DNA of 64,000 bases, from assembly GCA_035582835.1 (NCBI GenBank), contig JAYKAV010000112.1:2487304-2551303 (forward strand), written 5' to 3'. Source of the stretch: Phoebastria nigripes. Its lineage: Eukaryota; Chordata; Aves; Procellariiformes; Diomedeidae. Shown here piece by piece: positions 1-10,012 of the stretch. Position numbers and translations under genes: made by a program. Position 1 is the stretch's first letter; each line of letters opens with the position of its first letter. The notes under the pieces were generated by a model that saw nothing but the letters and a program-made list of their open reading frames with translations, was not told where the DNA came from and ran no database searches.

Positions 1-514
1 GTCCTTCCATATGTCAGCCCCAAACCTGAAACTATCAACATGTTTTTACCTCAAGCCTGCTTCTACTCACTGACCTCTTCATCTCTACCTCCTCTTCCCC
101 ATCCCNACAGCAGCCACAGTCCATTCAGCATCGCTGAATGATCCCCAACCACATNGCTGAATTGGTCTCCATTTCTGTGAGCTCCCCATCCCTCTTCCCA
201 TCTCCTCACCCTGANACACCCCGTCTCCTGCTCTGGGCCATCGGCCTTCTCTGCCCCAGACCCTCCTCCCAGCTCTGGGGACTACTCAGAGGCTTCAGAC
301 CTCAGCTTCCTCATCAGTCTTAATATTCCTGACTGGCTTTAACTGAGTTTATATATGCACCTGGNGGGTTCGAAGGCTTGTGGTTTCTTAAGGAGAAAGA
401 GTAACAAAACCACGGTCTATCATTTTTTCTCAGAAAACAAACTTACAAATAATGTGATAAACTCATGAGAGTTGGCAGCATTGAATCCTATACATTGCTG
501 AGGCCTCTGAAAGT

Positions 515-562
515 CACTAATACTCAGTAAAATACTGAGTATTACACTAATACTCAGTAAAA
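515..562. repeat. Local 18-bp direct repeat enclosing a perfect hairpin
   Basis: An 18-bp unit starting CACTAATACTCAG occurs at 515-532 and again at 545-562 (period 30). Between and overlapping them is a perfect 12-bp inverted repeat, 518-529 against 533-544, with a 3-nt AAA loop. The arrangement could come from a template-switch event during replication; a function is not evident. Confidence 0.8.
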
Positions 563-1539
563 CGGACCACGCTGAAGAATTTTGTGAGCTGGCAAATACA
601 CTCCCCCTCCATCAGAGGAAATAATTCACCTTGCAGACAGGACAGCAGGACCTTCCCCNACACCTCACTCGCCCCTCGGCCCGAGTTTTGGAGACAATCT
701 AACCAGCCAGCTGAGACAAAAAAGAAGAAAGGAAATGCTTTAAGAAGAGAAGAGATACAGTAACTCTAGAGGACTCAGTCTGACCTGAGGAAGGGCTCAC
801 ACTTGATTTCTTGTTTCTAGTGGTGTTTGCAAAGCCTTAGAGGAGCCCGTTGTGCCTCTGGGAGTTGTTCCTCCCAGTGATGCAGAGCTGGGGAGAGGCT
901 GGCTTTCGTTCCTTCGAAGCACATCAAGTCTTAAAGAAATGGAGCTATAACTCCTCGTCCTGTTGCTTGTTTCTCCGTTACTTTCTGAGGAAGAAAAGAG
1001 TTTCCAGTTTAATTTATGATAGGGGTGAATAAAGAAAAGATTAGGAGGAGAACAATAGGAAATAATGCCATGTCATTTCAGAAGGAACTGTGGACCAAAC
1101 AGAACAAGGTTTTGAAATTCCCCTGTTTCTTTCTTTAAAAAAATCTGTTCTGGTGCCCTGTTGAAGTATACCTGTTGAAGTACTGCTCTATCGTTGTTGG
1201 TGGTTGAGAGGGACGCACAGGAAAACAGAAATCTGAAGTAGGAGAAGGCAAAGAAGTAGATAAATGAGGATGACGCCAGCAGAGGCTCAGAGAAGAGCTG
1301 ATGACTCTCAGTGATAACCGATGAGCCAGGGAGAGATAGCGGTCCAGGAAAGGATCTAGCTTCCTTTGCTTACCTCACAAAATTGGAAACATGCAAGAAA
1401 TTATGTCTTTCAGACATAAGGAGAGACAGATTTTGAATTTCAGGGTGGACAGAGTATGTGTTCAGGACTAATGTAGTTACAGTCAACCTCCATGAATGAG
1501 ACAAGAGGTCCCGAGGCTGAACAGAGAGAGGCAGCAAAG

Positions 1540-1577
1540 GAGATGGTATCTATCCTTTTGAGATGGTATCTATCCTT
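1540..1577. repeat. 18-bp direct duplication, period 20
   Basis: The 18-mer GAGATGGTATCTATCCTT is present at 1540-1557 and again at 1560-1577, separated by 2 nt. The copies are identical, so the duplication is probably recent, or it is an assembly or replication-slippage product. Confidence 0.85.
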
Positions 1578-2128
1578 GGGTTTTTAACCTCTTCTTTAAC
1601 CTGTGACAGTTGTGGGTCAGCTTTTTTTCCTGTGTATTTCCTGAAATTGTTCCAGGAAAAAGGTAATCTCCTCGTTAACCTGGAGAAATAAACCTTGAAT
1701 GGCATATATCCATTTCCAGTGATTTTGCCTAAAGGCTGTTTCTTGGAAATGGTGCAACATTGGCTTTTATGCCTACCTCAGCTCACCAATGTGGCTGTGT
1801 CCCACTTGCCAGTGCTATCACTTATTTGAGAGTATCCAGCTACACTACACTTCCTATTACCAACAATATCAGAGCAAGAATGGCTTGGAGGTCACGTTAA
1901 ATCTGAGCAAATCTACTGGGGGCTGCCACCTTCTGCTAGCACTGTCTGGCCCAAGGAGGGGCTATCCCATGGTGGTGGGGTNAAGGCAGAACAGTTTGGA
2001 GAACCTGAGGAGGAAGACATAGAAGAGCAACCTGGGCTCCTGAGTGTGTCACTGTGGCTGTGAAGTGTTTGGGAATTGTTTTTGTCTTTTTCTCAAATAT
2101 TTGCCTTCTCCTCAGACATGATAGATCT

Positions 2129-2186
2129 TCCTTTTTCTTTTTTTTTTTTTTTTTTTTGGTCAATCTTCTCTTTTTTTTTTTTTTTC
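2129..2186. repeat. Poly-T low-complexity tract
   Basis: Two long T runs, broken by a GGTCAATCTTCTC segment, produce poly-Phe frames on plus and poly-Lys frames on minus. I see no retrogene body, polyadenylation signal or target duplication that would make this the tail of a retroposed copy. Confidence 0.8.
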
Positions 2187-5100
2187 CTGCTCTTTTCCCA
2201 TGCTGTTGAGACCATGGTACTGATTTCAGCTTCAAGTCGCAACAAATGTAGTCTTCAACTTCTATCATGTTGATGTATGACTTTTCAGGGAGATTCAATT
2301 TAAGATTTTCTAAGGACTTTGAAGAAATTAATGCACAGATTCTATAGATTCAGCAGAAGCCTAATGCAACTCCATATTGCAGCCTCCCTGCTGGTCACTT
2401 GTGGACATTGGAAGAGTTTGTTTCAGGACAAACCTTGTGCATGTTACACCATTCAGTGTGCCGGTACTTTANCCCAAAATGCTTTCTGTTAATATGAAAT
2501 CCAGCTAATCTTTTACAGCTTGTGATGTACTTCATTTGGTGAAGCATTACTGTAGAGAATGGGTTTCCACGGAATGCCCAGAAATGGATGATCAAGCTAA
2601 AGTATCAGACTCAGTCCTGAGCAGAAGACACATGGTGATCCTGGGACCCAGACCAATATAATGTGGTCTCATCTGAAATCTGATTAATAANCTTGATGTC
2701 CCTATGAGCTGGAGGCTTACACTTAACAATGACTGGGAGAGGCAGCTAGAAGTGAAGTGAAGCAAAGCACCGTCTGACCCTGAAGGGCACTATTAAGTAT
2801 TTTGGTTTGCTTCCATGAACATCAGAATGACAGGATGAAATATTTTAATTAACCTAGCTTTTGGCTTTGCAAACTTGGTCCAAACTTTTTCTCTCTTTTA
2901 GAAGCAAGCTTGCTCTCCAGCCATAATCTTCCACCAGATATTTCTCCCCTGGCCTTTCCCAGGCTAAAGTAACTTTAACAAAGGTAGAAAAATCTACCTT
3001 GGCAGACAACTTGCACTGCTAAAAATAATCTCCCCTATGCACTGAGCAGGTGGGGCAAAAGCTAGTCAAAATGTGTACATATTGATCCTATCATTCACAT
3101 GCCAGAAGTAATTGCTCCCTCTGAGCATGTTTATAGATCTATACTAACTCCTGGTTTCCTCACAGCATGTCAGGACNGAACAAAATCTTTCATAAATCTC
3201 TGTGGTTTCTGGAGAACATGGAGAACCACAGAAGTTTCTGTGGTGGGTCTGGCAGAAGCTGACTGCCTGGGACAGACTCTTCTGATGGCCAGTGCTACCA
3301 GGAAACTTCACAAGCAGCTGGAGGTGCAGCAGGGACCCGGTGGATGTGCCTCTCTGAGGGCTCACAGGACCACTGACATGCTAAGCACAGCAGTTTGCAC
3401 TGCAGAGCTCCTTTCAAGCAAGTTTTCGCTCCCTGTGCTTTTTTCTGCAGGGAACTGTGATCCTAACCTCTCCTCCCTCAGGTATGCTCCAGGTTCAACC
3501 ATGGTTTCCTGTGAAGTTTAGAAACAGTNGGAAATCTGGAAACAGATTTTTTTTCAAAATCTGTGGAGAGTTTACGATTAATCAGACTTTATTCTCATCC
3601 TGGCTGACTTCTGAGAAAGGCAAAAAGTCTCCTGGTCGCTCTATTCCCCACACTGGACCGAAACACACTTTTCTGACATTTCTCACTGTGGCTGGCAAGA
3701 CCGGTCCATCACCTGTTCCAATTCACTAGTAGGGTTATAGTATGCAAAGAGCCAGTTGCTCTCATAAGTGCAATGTGAAGTACTCTTTCTCAGCGCTTTT
3801 ATCTCTACAACTTCCTCCATTCCTTCTCNGCCGTCTCCACAAGCTTGAGCCCCCCAAGTTTGTTACTGGCAGAAATGTGGAGAAATTAGCCTCAAAGCCC
3901 AGCTCACTCTGGCTATGTCTGCAGAGCTAGATAAAAGCTGGTCAAAGACTGACTCCTGGTGCCATAGCCAAATGGGAGGTTTATAGTGCCCTTACAGAAA
4001 ACTTATTTAGAAGACAGCCAGTCTGAGGGGGTCAAAACAGGGTTAGGGAATGAGCTAATAGTTAAACAAAAAGCTTCAGAAAATATTAATTTAAATTGAC
4101 TCCCTCATCCCNGTATACATGTTTGTATGGTCATGTACCTGTGACCAGAAGAATTGTGTGTTGTTTTGGCATTAAGATAACAAGTTTTCCTACCCTTACT
4201 CTNCTCCTTTGGCAAAACACCTAGTTCTCTTGTGTAATGCAAGACTCTGCTCCCCTCTCCCCCCAAATGCCTAAAGCCACAGTAACAAAGCCTCTTGTGA
4301 ACCAACTAAAAACATGTCCCTTGGCATGTTTGTTCTAACTCACTGAATCAGACTCTCTCAATAGGAAACACGGGGCATAGTACCTGACATGTTGATGTGA
4401 CAGGTGGCAATTAGACAACACTAGGACAACTGCCAAAAATGCTGTCTGCAACTGTGTGACCACTGAGGATACACATTGTTTAATCAGTAATCACAAAGCA
4501 GGAGCACCTTGAACATTTAATATCTTCATAGGTGTCTCCTCCNTGCCAGAAATGCTTATATGCCATGATCTAACTTCGAGTCTCAACTGAGCTCTTGGGA
4601 GAGGTTTTGCTGCAGCTTATAAGGTAGGATTGAGAATAAAGAATTTACTCGCCAACTGCTCNTAATTGTTTTTGAAACACGAAACATTAATTGTTGAATT
4701 CATAGCTGCCGTGGCTGCCTGGGAGCACTGACAAGCAGGGAACCACAAGAGGTAAGGAGATGACAGGTGACACTTTGGTTCAGTTGCAGCTGGTGTACTT
4801 TCTGCCATTGCTTTTAAGACGCTCTCTGTAGGAAAGCCAGAGACAGGGAGGCACAAAATAAAAATCAAGAGGCAGAAAGAGAGCCAGGTTTAGGGGCAGG
4901 TAACCCAAGCAATTACCCATGACCAGGCCTGTTGGGGGACTAGTTAATCATCTCAAGCACTTCTAGTCATCGAGTGTGGGAGAAAGAGGGAGGGGTGTGC
5001 ACTTTAGTCTATGTCTGAGGCCCCATAAGTGTAGCATAAATGTAAGTGAAGGGGTCAAAGTATTAACTAAGAAATTAGGTGGGAGAGACTTAGAAGGGTT

Positions 5101-5487
5101 TCCACCATTGCTGTTTCCAGAGCCAAAGAGATCCTGGCACTTGTCCAAAAAGAAAGATGTCCTAACCCCAAGCCCAGCAAACTTCTCCCTACTAAGAAGA
5201 GCAGCAATAAAGAATTCCCCCTTAAGAAATGCAGCCTTGGTGTGATGATTTAGTATCAAAATACTTGTTAAGCATGTTGCCGTAAGGGAGGGGGTTTTGC
5301 TAAGATGTTGTATGAAGAATTATATCAGACGAATTATTGCCAAACATTGAGGAAACCTGGAAGGGCCAAATGATCTCATGCCTCTATATTTTACTTCCAA
5401 TTACCTTNCTCTGTTTTCCTGTTTAGACAATTTTCACATGCTAACAGTGTGATAAGGATGAAGGTGGCTCTACCAACAGAAGGCTTA

Positions 5488-5651
5488 CANGGTGTCNTGG
5501 TTTAACCCTAGCCAGGAACTAGACACTAAACAGCTGCTTGCTCACTCCCCCCACTCCAGTGGGATGGGGAAGAGAATTGGAAGAGTAAAAGTGAGAAAAC
5601 TCATCATTTGAGATAAGAACAGTTTAATAATTGAAATAAAATAAAGTAAAA

Positions 5652-5692
<41 letters not shown>

Positions 5693-5706
5693 ATAATAAC
5701 AATAAC

Positions 5707-5737
<31 letters not shown>

Positions 5738-6127
5738 GAATACACAAAGCAAGTGATGCACGATGCAATTGCTCACCACCCGCCGACTGATGCCCAGCCA
5801 GTCCCCAAGCAGCGATTGCTGCCCCCCCGACCAACTCCCCCCTGAGCATGGGGGGGAGCTACATACTGAGCATGACNTCATATGGTATGGAATACCCCTT
5901 TGGCCAGTTTGGGTCAGCTGTCCTGTCTATGCCCCCTCCCAGGTTCTTGTGCACCTGGCAGAGCATGGGAAGCTGAAAAGTCCTTGACTAAGTGTAAACA
6001 CTACTTAGCAACAACTAAAACATCAGTGTGTTATCAACATTNTTCTCATACTAAATCCAAAACACAGCACAGTACCAGCTACTAGGAAGAAAATTAACTC
6101 TGTCCCTGCTGAAACCAGGACACAGGG
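5488..6127 (-). mobile_element. Solo LTR of an endogenous retrovirus, with target duplication
   Basis: The LTR runs from 5493 to 6122 (630 bp). It begins TGTCNTGG and ends CCAGGACA, a perfect 8-bp terminal inverted repeat if the N is C. It is flanked by CANGG (5488-5492) and CAGGG (6123-6127), a 5-bp target duplication if that N is G; five bases is the usual length for ERVL-class elements. No gag, pol or env sequence adjoins it, so it is a solo LTR left by LTR-LTR recombination. On the minus strand a CRE-like TGANGTCA (5880-5873) lies just ahead of a degraded TATA-like GTATGT (5866-5861), which suggests that minus is the transcriptional strand. From memory it resembles LTRs that are abundant in passerines and other Neoaves (TguLTR5-like); the subfamily name is unverified. 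Confidence 0.85.
5652..5735. repeat. (TAG)13 / (TAA)n microsatellite inside the LTR
   Basis: Thirteen perfect TAG units (5652-5690) run into TAA/AAC and then TAA units up to 5735. The tract lies inside the solo LTR and generates long poly-Leu, poly-Tyr, poly-Ile and poly-Thr frames on the minus strand that are not genes. An AT-rich ATAAAATAAAG precursor just before it suggests that the array grew from a simple sequence already present in the LTR. Confidence 0.95.
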
Positions 6128-6998
6128 ACAGACAGGTGGAGAAAAGGACCAAAAATGCAAAAAGAGGCTGAAGTGTGTAGTCGTTCAGGTATACCTGTCA
6201 TTACTGAAGGTGCTCAGATATCCCCCAATTTCAATCACAGTGTGACTACAAGCCAGAACAGCTCCTAATATGGCAAGGATGTTCATGTGAAGTACATGGT
6301 CAGGAGACAAACTGGTGAGTGTGTATGTGTGCCAAGTATATAACTGTGCTCTGAAGCCACTTAGTAAGCATGTAAGGTAGTGGGGCAGAATATGTATTTT
6401 ATGCAAAGGATGCAAAGTTGGGAGACTTGGGAGCCTAACAGCTGCCCACTTAGGTTGTAACGGTAATTGCTTGGCCAGTCATCTGCCAAATGTTGTGCTG
6501 CCTTGCTGCTCATGACATTGCCCAAACAAAGCAAATGTGAGTGGCAGTTCTGGTGTTGTGTTTGTGCTGGGCGAACTTGGGCAGACACTGAAGGAGAGGA
6601 CAAAGTTTTGGCCTTGAAAACCACTGAATTGGTGTGCAGAATGGGTGCCCACGTACAGCAGCACGCGCTGTCCTGAGGAGGAGACAGCATGGGGACTGGA
6701 ACTGGTTTGCTCACAAACATCAGCAAAGACACAGCATAAATATAGAAGGATTAGGAGCTATCATGGCTCAGACCGAAGTCCAACAAGCCCAGGATGTTTA
6801 TTCCTCAGGTAGTCAAGAGCAGAAGAACAAGGCATGCAGATGGGTGTTTTCCCAGAAGAGTCTCCCAGCTCCAACAACCTGAGATGCAGGGACACCCTGA
6901 ACAAGACATGGTGCCTGTATGTGTAACAGACTTTAAGGACTTCGCTCTCATTAATTTTTCCAGCTGCTTCTGGGATCAAAGTAATCTTCAAGGATTTA
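6128..6998. other. Single-copy spacer between LTR and CR1
   Basis: I recognise nothing specific here. A minus-strand frame of 123 codons (6361-6732) overlaps a plus-strand frame of 69 codons; neither shows a domain, and both are compatible with chance. Confidence 0.5.
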
Positions 6999-7626
6999 TC
7001 ATAGAATCATACAGCAGTTTGGGTTGGAAGGGACCTTTACAGTAGATCAGGTTGCTCAGAGCCCCGTCCAACCTGACCTTGAATGTTTCCAGGGATGGGG
7101 CATCTACCACCTCTCTAGGCAACCTGTTCCAGTGTTTCACCACCCACATTGTGAGAAATTTCTTCCTTACATCTAGTCTGAATCTACCCTCTTTTAGTTT
7201 AAAACCATTACTCCTTGTCCTATTGCTACAGGCCTTTCTAAGTCTGTCCCCATCTTTCTTATAAGCCCTCTTTAAGTACTGAAAGGCCACAATAAGGTGT
7301 CCCCGGAGCCTTCTCTTCTCCAGGCTGAACAANNCCANCTCTCTCAGCCTTTCCTCATAGGAGAGGTGCTCCATCCCCCTGATCATTTTTGTGGCCCTCC
7401 TCTGGACCTGCTCCAACAGGCCCATGTCTTTCCTGTGCTGAGGACTCCAGAGCTGGATGCAGTACTCCAGGTGGGGTCTCACCAGAGCAGAATAGAGGGG
7501 CAGAATCACCTCCCTAAACCTGCTGGCCACGCTTCTTTTGATGCAGCCCAGGATACGGTTGGCTTTCTGGGCTGTGAGCGCACATTGCCGGCTCATGTCC
7601 AGTTCTTCATCCACCAGTATCCCCAA
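6999..7626 (-). pseudogene. CR1 ORF2 C-terminal fragment (reverse transcriptase tail)
   Basis: The minus-strand frame starts at 7626 inside the element, runs through it and continues to 6988 in flanking DNA, giving 212 codons. It carries typical CR1 carboxyl-terminal blocks: a [16 protein letters not shown] segment at residues 49-60, an [13 protein letters not shown] segment near residue 100, and a [13 protein letters not shown] segment about 50 residues before the end of the CR1-derived part. The usual ORF2 stop is lost, so the frame reads into the 3' region. All catalytic reverse-transcriptase motifs and the endonuclease lie upstream of the truncation, so the copy cannot move by itself. It is a dead fragment, and I see no host exon joined to it. 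Confidence 0.88.
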
Positions 7627-7721
7627 GTCCTTCTCGGCAGGGCTGCTCTCAATCCCTTCATCCCCCAGCCTGTATTGATACNGGGGGTTGCCCTGACCTA
7701 GGTGCAGGACCTTGCACTTGA
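6999..7721 (-). mobile_element. CR1 LINE, 5'-truncated, minus strand
   Basis: Read on the minus strand, this is the 3' part of a CR1 element: the carboxyl-terminal part of the ORF2 reverse transcriptase, then the 3' untranslated region, ending at 6999 with one copy of the ATGATTCTATGA-like tail. The plus strand shows the reverse complement (TCATAGAATCAT, then GGGTTGGAAGGGACC). Similarity to CR1 stops after TTGCACTTG near 7720, which is the 5' truncation point. Such truncation is normal for CR1, which inserts by target-primed reverse transcription. Single Ns occur at 7333, 7334, 7338 and 7682. I see no clear target duplication. Confidence 0.93.
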
Positions 7722-8379
7722 GTTTAGGGATGTGTTCAGTCTTCCCAGTATTTATTTTTTCCAGGATGGTTGTGCTTAACCTGCTTGCAGGACGAGAGGC
7801 AGAGCTAACTGAAATACCATGGTGTACCGTACAGTCTTTGTGACTATTTCAGGCCATGTTAAAACTATTACCACATTTGAAGAGGTTGAACTTTGAGGAT
7901 CAGAACATCCTGAAGCACTGCACATTTGGATTTATTTGTAACTCCTGCAAATTGGTACTATGACAAATGTGTGACTGCAGGAAAGAGCTGAGGTCGGCAG
8001 AGGTATTTTCTATACCTGTCTCCCAAATAAAGTCTTGTATATGTCTTTNTACATGATTAATTGTTGTTGCCTGAGCTCTTATAGAAGACCTATAGCTGAA
8101 GAACTGTGAGGTTATTATATATCCACTTAATTTTACCTCAAAACCCTACACTTCCATGGAAAGTACCAAACAACTTATCTGAAGCTCCACAAGTCTAGAT
8201 TTCCTGTGGCTTTGCTTACTCTCTGGTGAGTATTAATTTGAAACTTTAACAAAAATAAGTGTGTTTGAGCAGTTTGGGAAAACAGAGAAAGAGGAGTAAA
8301 TAAAGCACGNTATTTATGGCTTTACAGAGCACAGAAACAGTCACTTTATTTTATAGTGCAAATAGGAGCTTGTTCTGTC

Positions 8380-8620
8380 TCAATTGTGCTGGGGACCAGA
8401 AGGGTAATTTCTGAGTCAAATGTGCCTTTGTTACACCGACGAGTGCTATCTTCCCAGGCCAGCGCCATGCGCCGCATTGTCACGTTATTTGCCTAGAGTA
8501 ACTGCNAGTCCTTTTCACGAGTCTCCTGGCTGCCAGATAATGTGTAATATTTATGGCCACAAAGTAAGCCTGGTTGTTTTCTGATGTCTGGTCCCCTACG
8601 GTCTCACTGGTCAGACCAAC
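8380..8620. promoter_or_regulatory. Candidate conserved non-coding element
   Basis: Seven CpG dinucleotides fall in about 85 bases (8436-8520), including the GCGCCATGCGCCGC segment, although the surroundings have few. CpG is lost quickly in methylated vertebrate DNA, so a cluster outside a CpG island hints at constraint or low methylation. The block also has AT-rich TTATTTGCC and TTTATGGCC motifs. There is no open frame of note. The regulatory role is inferred from composition alone. Confidence 0.25.
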
Positions 8621-9968
8621 TCTGCTTGTGCGTCTCAGGGACCTATTTGTGCTATTGCTGCTAGATAGTTGATATAGTTGATTCCAGACATTTTCCCCTT
8701 CCCCCTGCCCTTTTTCAGTCTCTTATTGGGAACTAGAAACTCGGTTTTCCTGACTTTGCAATGATCTGCTCCAAGGTTTCCCCAGACAGAAAGCAGTATC
8801 TTAAACTTGACAGCTGGGCACAGAGGTGCTGTGCAAGCAGGCGCTGTGGAAATACACCCAAGCCAACACTGAGCAGCTGCTTTGTTGTTCACTTACATCG
8901 TCATGCTCCCACTCAACACCAGAACAAGACCCTTCCCACACACAGTATGAAGACCCCACCCATGCATCCCCCCTCCCCAAGGAAAGAGGTTACTGGGTCA
9001 TGAAATGTGCTTTTAGTTAATTTTGGCTCACAGTTTTCATCACGTGACAGCATTTCAGTCAGCTACAAGAAGGCAGGAATTTACTTACTAATTTACTTAC
9101 GGACATTCATCTCCATAACTGTTATCCTGGAGGAAAACTGGAGCACTGTGTTGATAGAACAGCCCTGAGTCTCTCTCTGTTTCTCAATAAAATCTGTCAA
9201 TCATCAACTCACATCGTAGTAAAATTGAGATGTGCAGTGGTAAATGGAGTGCAGACAGTACACTTGGGCAAATGCAGATTTGTGTGGCTAATCAGTTAAA
9301 CTCCCCTCTCTTTCTGCAGTGATGAGGTAGTTTCTCTTTGTTAAGAGAAGTCCAAACACCAAATAGCATTGATGCTTCTCTTGTGTGGGGGCAGGCTGCA
9401 GTTCCAATGAAGGTGCAGCATTACAGACATATGATGGTAAGTGGTAAATTCCTTTATAGTAATGCTTGATTAATTTTGCTGTTCATACTGAATAGTACAA
9501 CTAAATCCGATATCTGATGCTGTTGAGATAACTTGTTTTGCCCATGGATGAAGTAGTTTTGTGATCTACATCCAGGAAAACTTTCAAAATGTGTTTACTA
9601 ACCAGCTTTGCTGGATCATGGCTTGAAGATACACATGCTTTACAATAAACTAAGGGTAATTTAAAGAGAATGCAAAAGCAGATGCAATCACCCTCTTCTT
9701 CTGGCAAATTAAAAATAGATGTTTTGTCTACTCTTAAAATATTTCAGGTAGAATTCAACTATACCACATGATAATAACTCCATACTTAGTGTTGGTTGGC
9801 TTAAGAGAATGATGTTTGTTAAAATGGTATGATTTTATTAGGAAAAATATTTTTGGATGAGTTGCTAATGTGTACAGATGTTGTGTAACAATGTATATGT
9901 CCTGAAGGTCAGACTGCATTACCTATGTTCCAAATAGGCTGAATCCACCCTGGCAATATCACTATCAG

Positions 9969-10012
9969 GAGAGTTCACTGAATTAAGCTTGAGAGTTCAC
10001 TGAATTAAGCTT
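9969..10012. repeat. Perfect 22-bp tandem duplication
   Basis: A 22-bp unit beginning GAGAGTTCACTGAATTAAG is repeated head to tail with no mismatch, at 9969-9990 and 9991-10012. The identity of the two copies suggests a recent origin. Length polymorphism within the species is likely. Confidence 0.92.

Larger units (their letters stand above)
1..5487. other. Single-copy non-coding DNA, no gene recognised
   Basis: I see no convincing exon, RNA gene or recognisable transposon here. Open frames are short (up to 140 codons at 3099-3521) and their translations are rich in Cys, Trp and Ser with no domain pattern, as expected for chance frames. The stretch starts with a pyrimidine-rich segment (about 60-310) and holds small local duplications at 515-562 and 1540-1577 and a T-rich tract at 2129-2186, listed separately. 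A possible degraded transposon end lies near 3911. Confidence 0.55.

Noticed and set aside
1936..2298. 120-codon Lys-rich minus frame
   Set aside because: It is the complement of the poly-T tract with chance flanks.
3099..3521. 140-codon plus frame as a gene
   Set aside because: Contains an N codon, no domain, an overlapping opposite frame, and no splice or Kozak support.
5542..5881. Poly-Leu, poly-Tyr, poly-Ile/Thr frames on the minus strand
   Set aside because: They translate the TAG/TAA microsatellite inside the LTR in three frames; not genes.
7052..7701. Plus-strand frames of 70 and 134 codons
   Set aside because: Shadows of the minus-strand CR1 ORF2 fragment.
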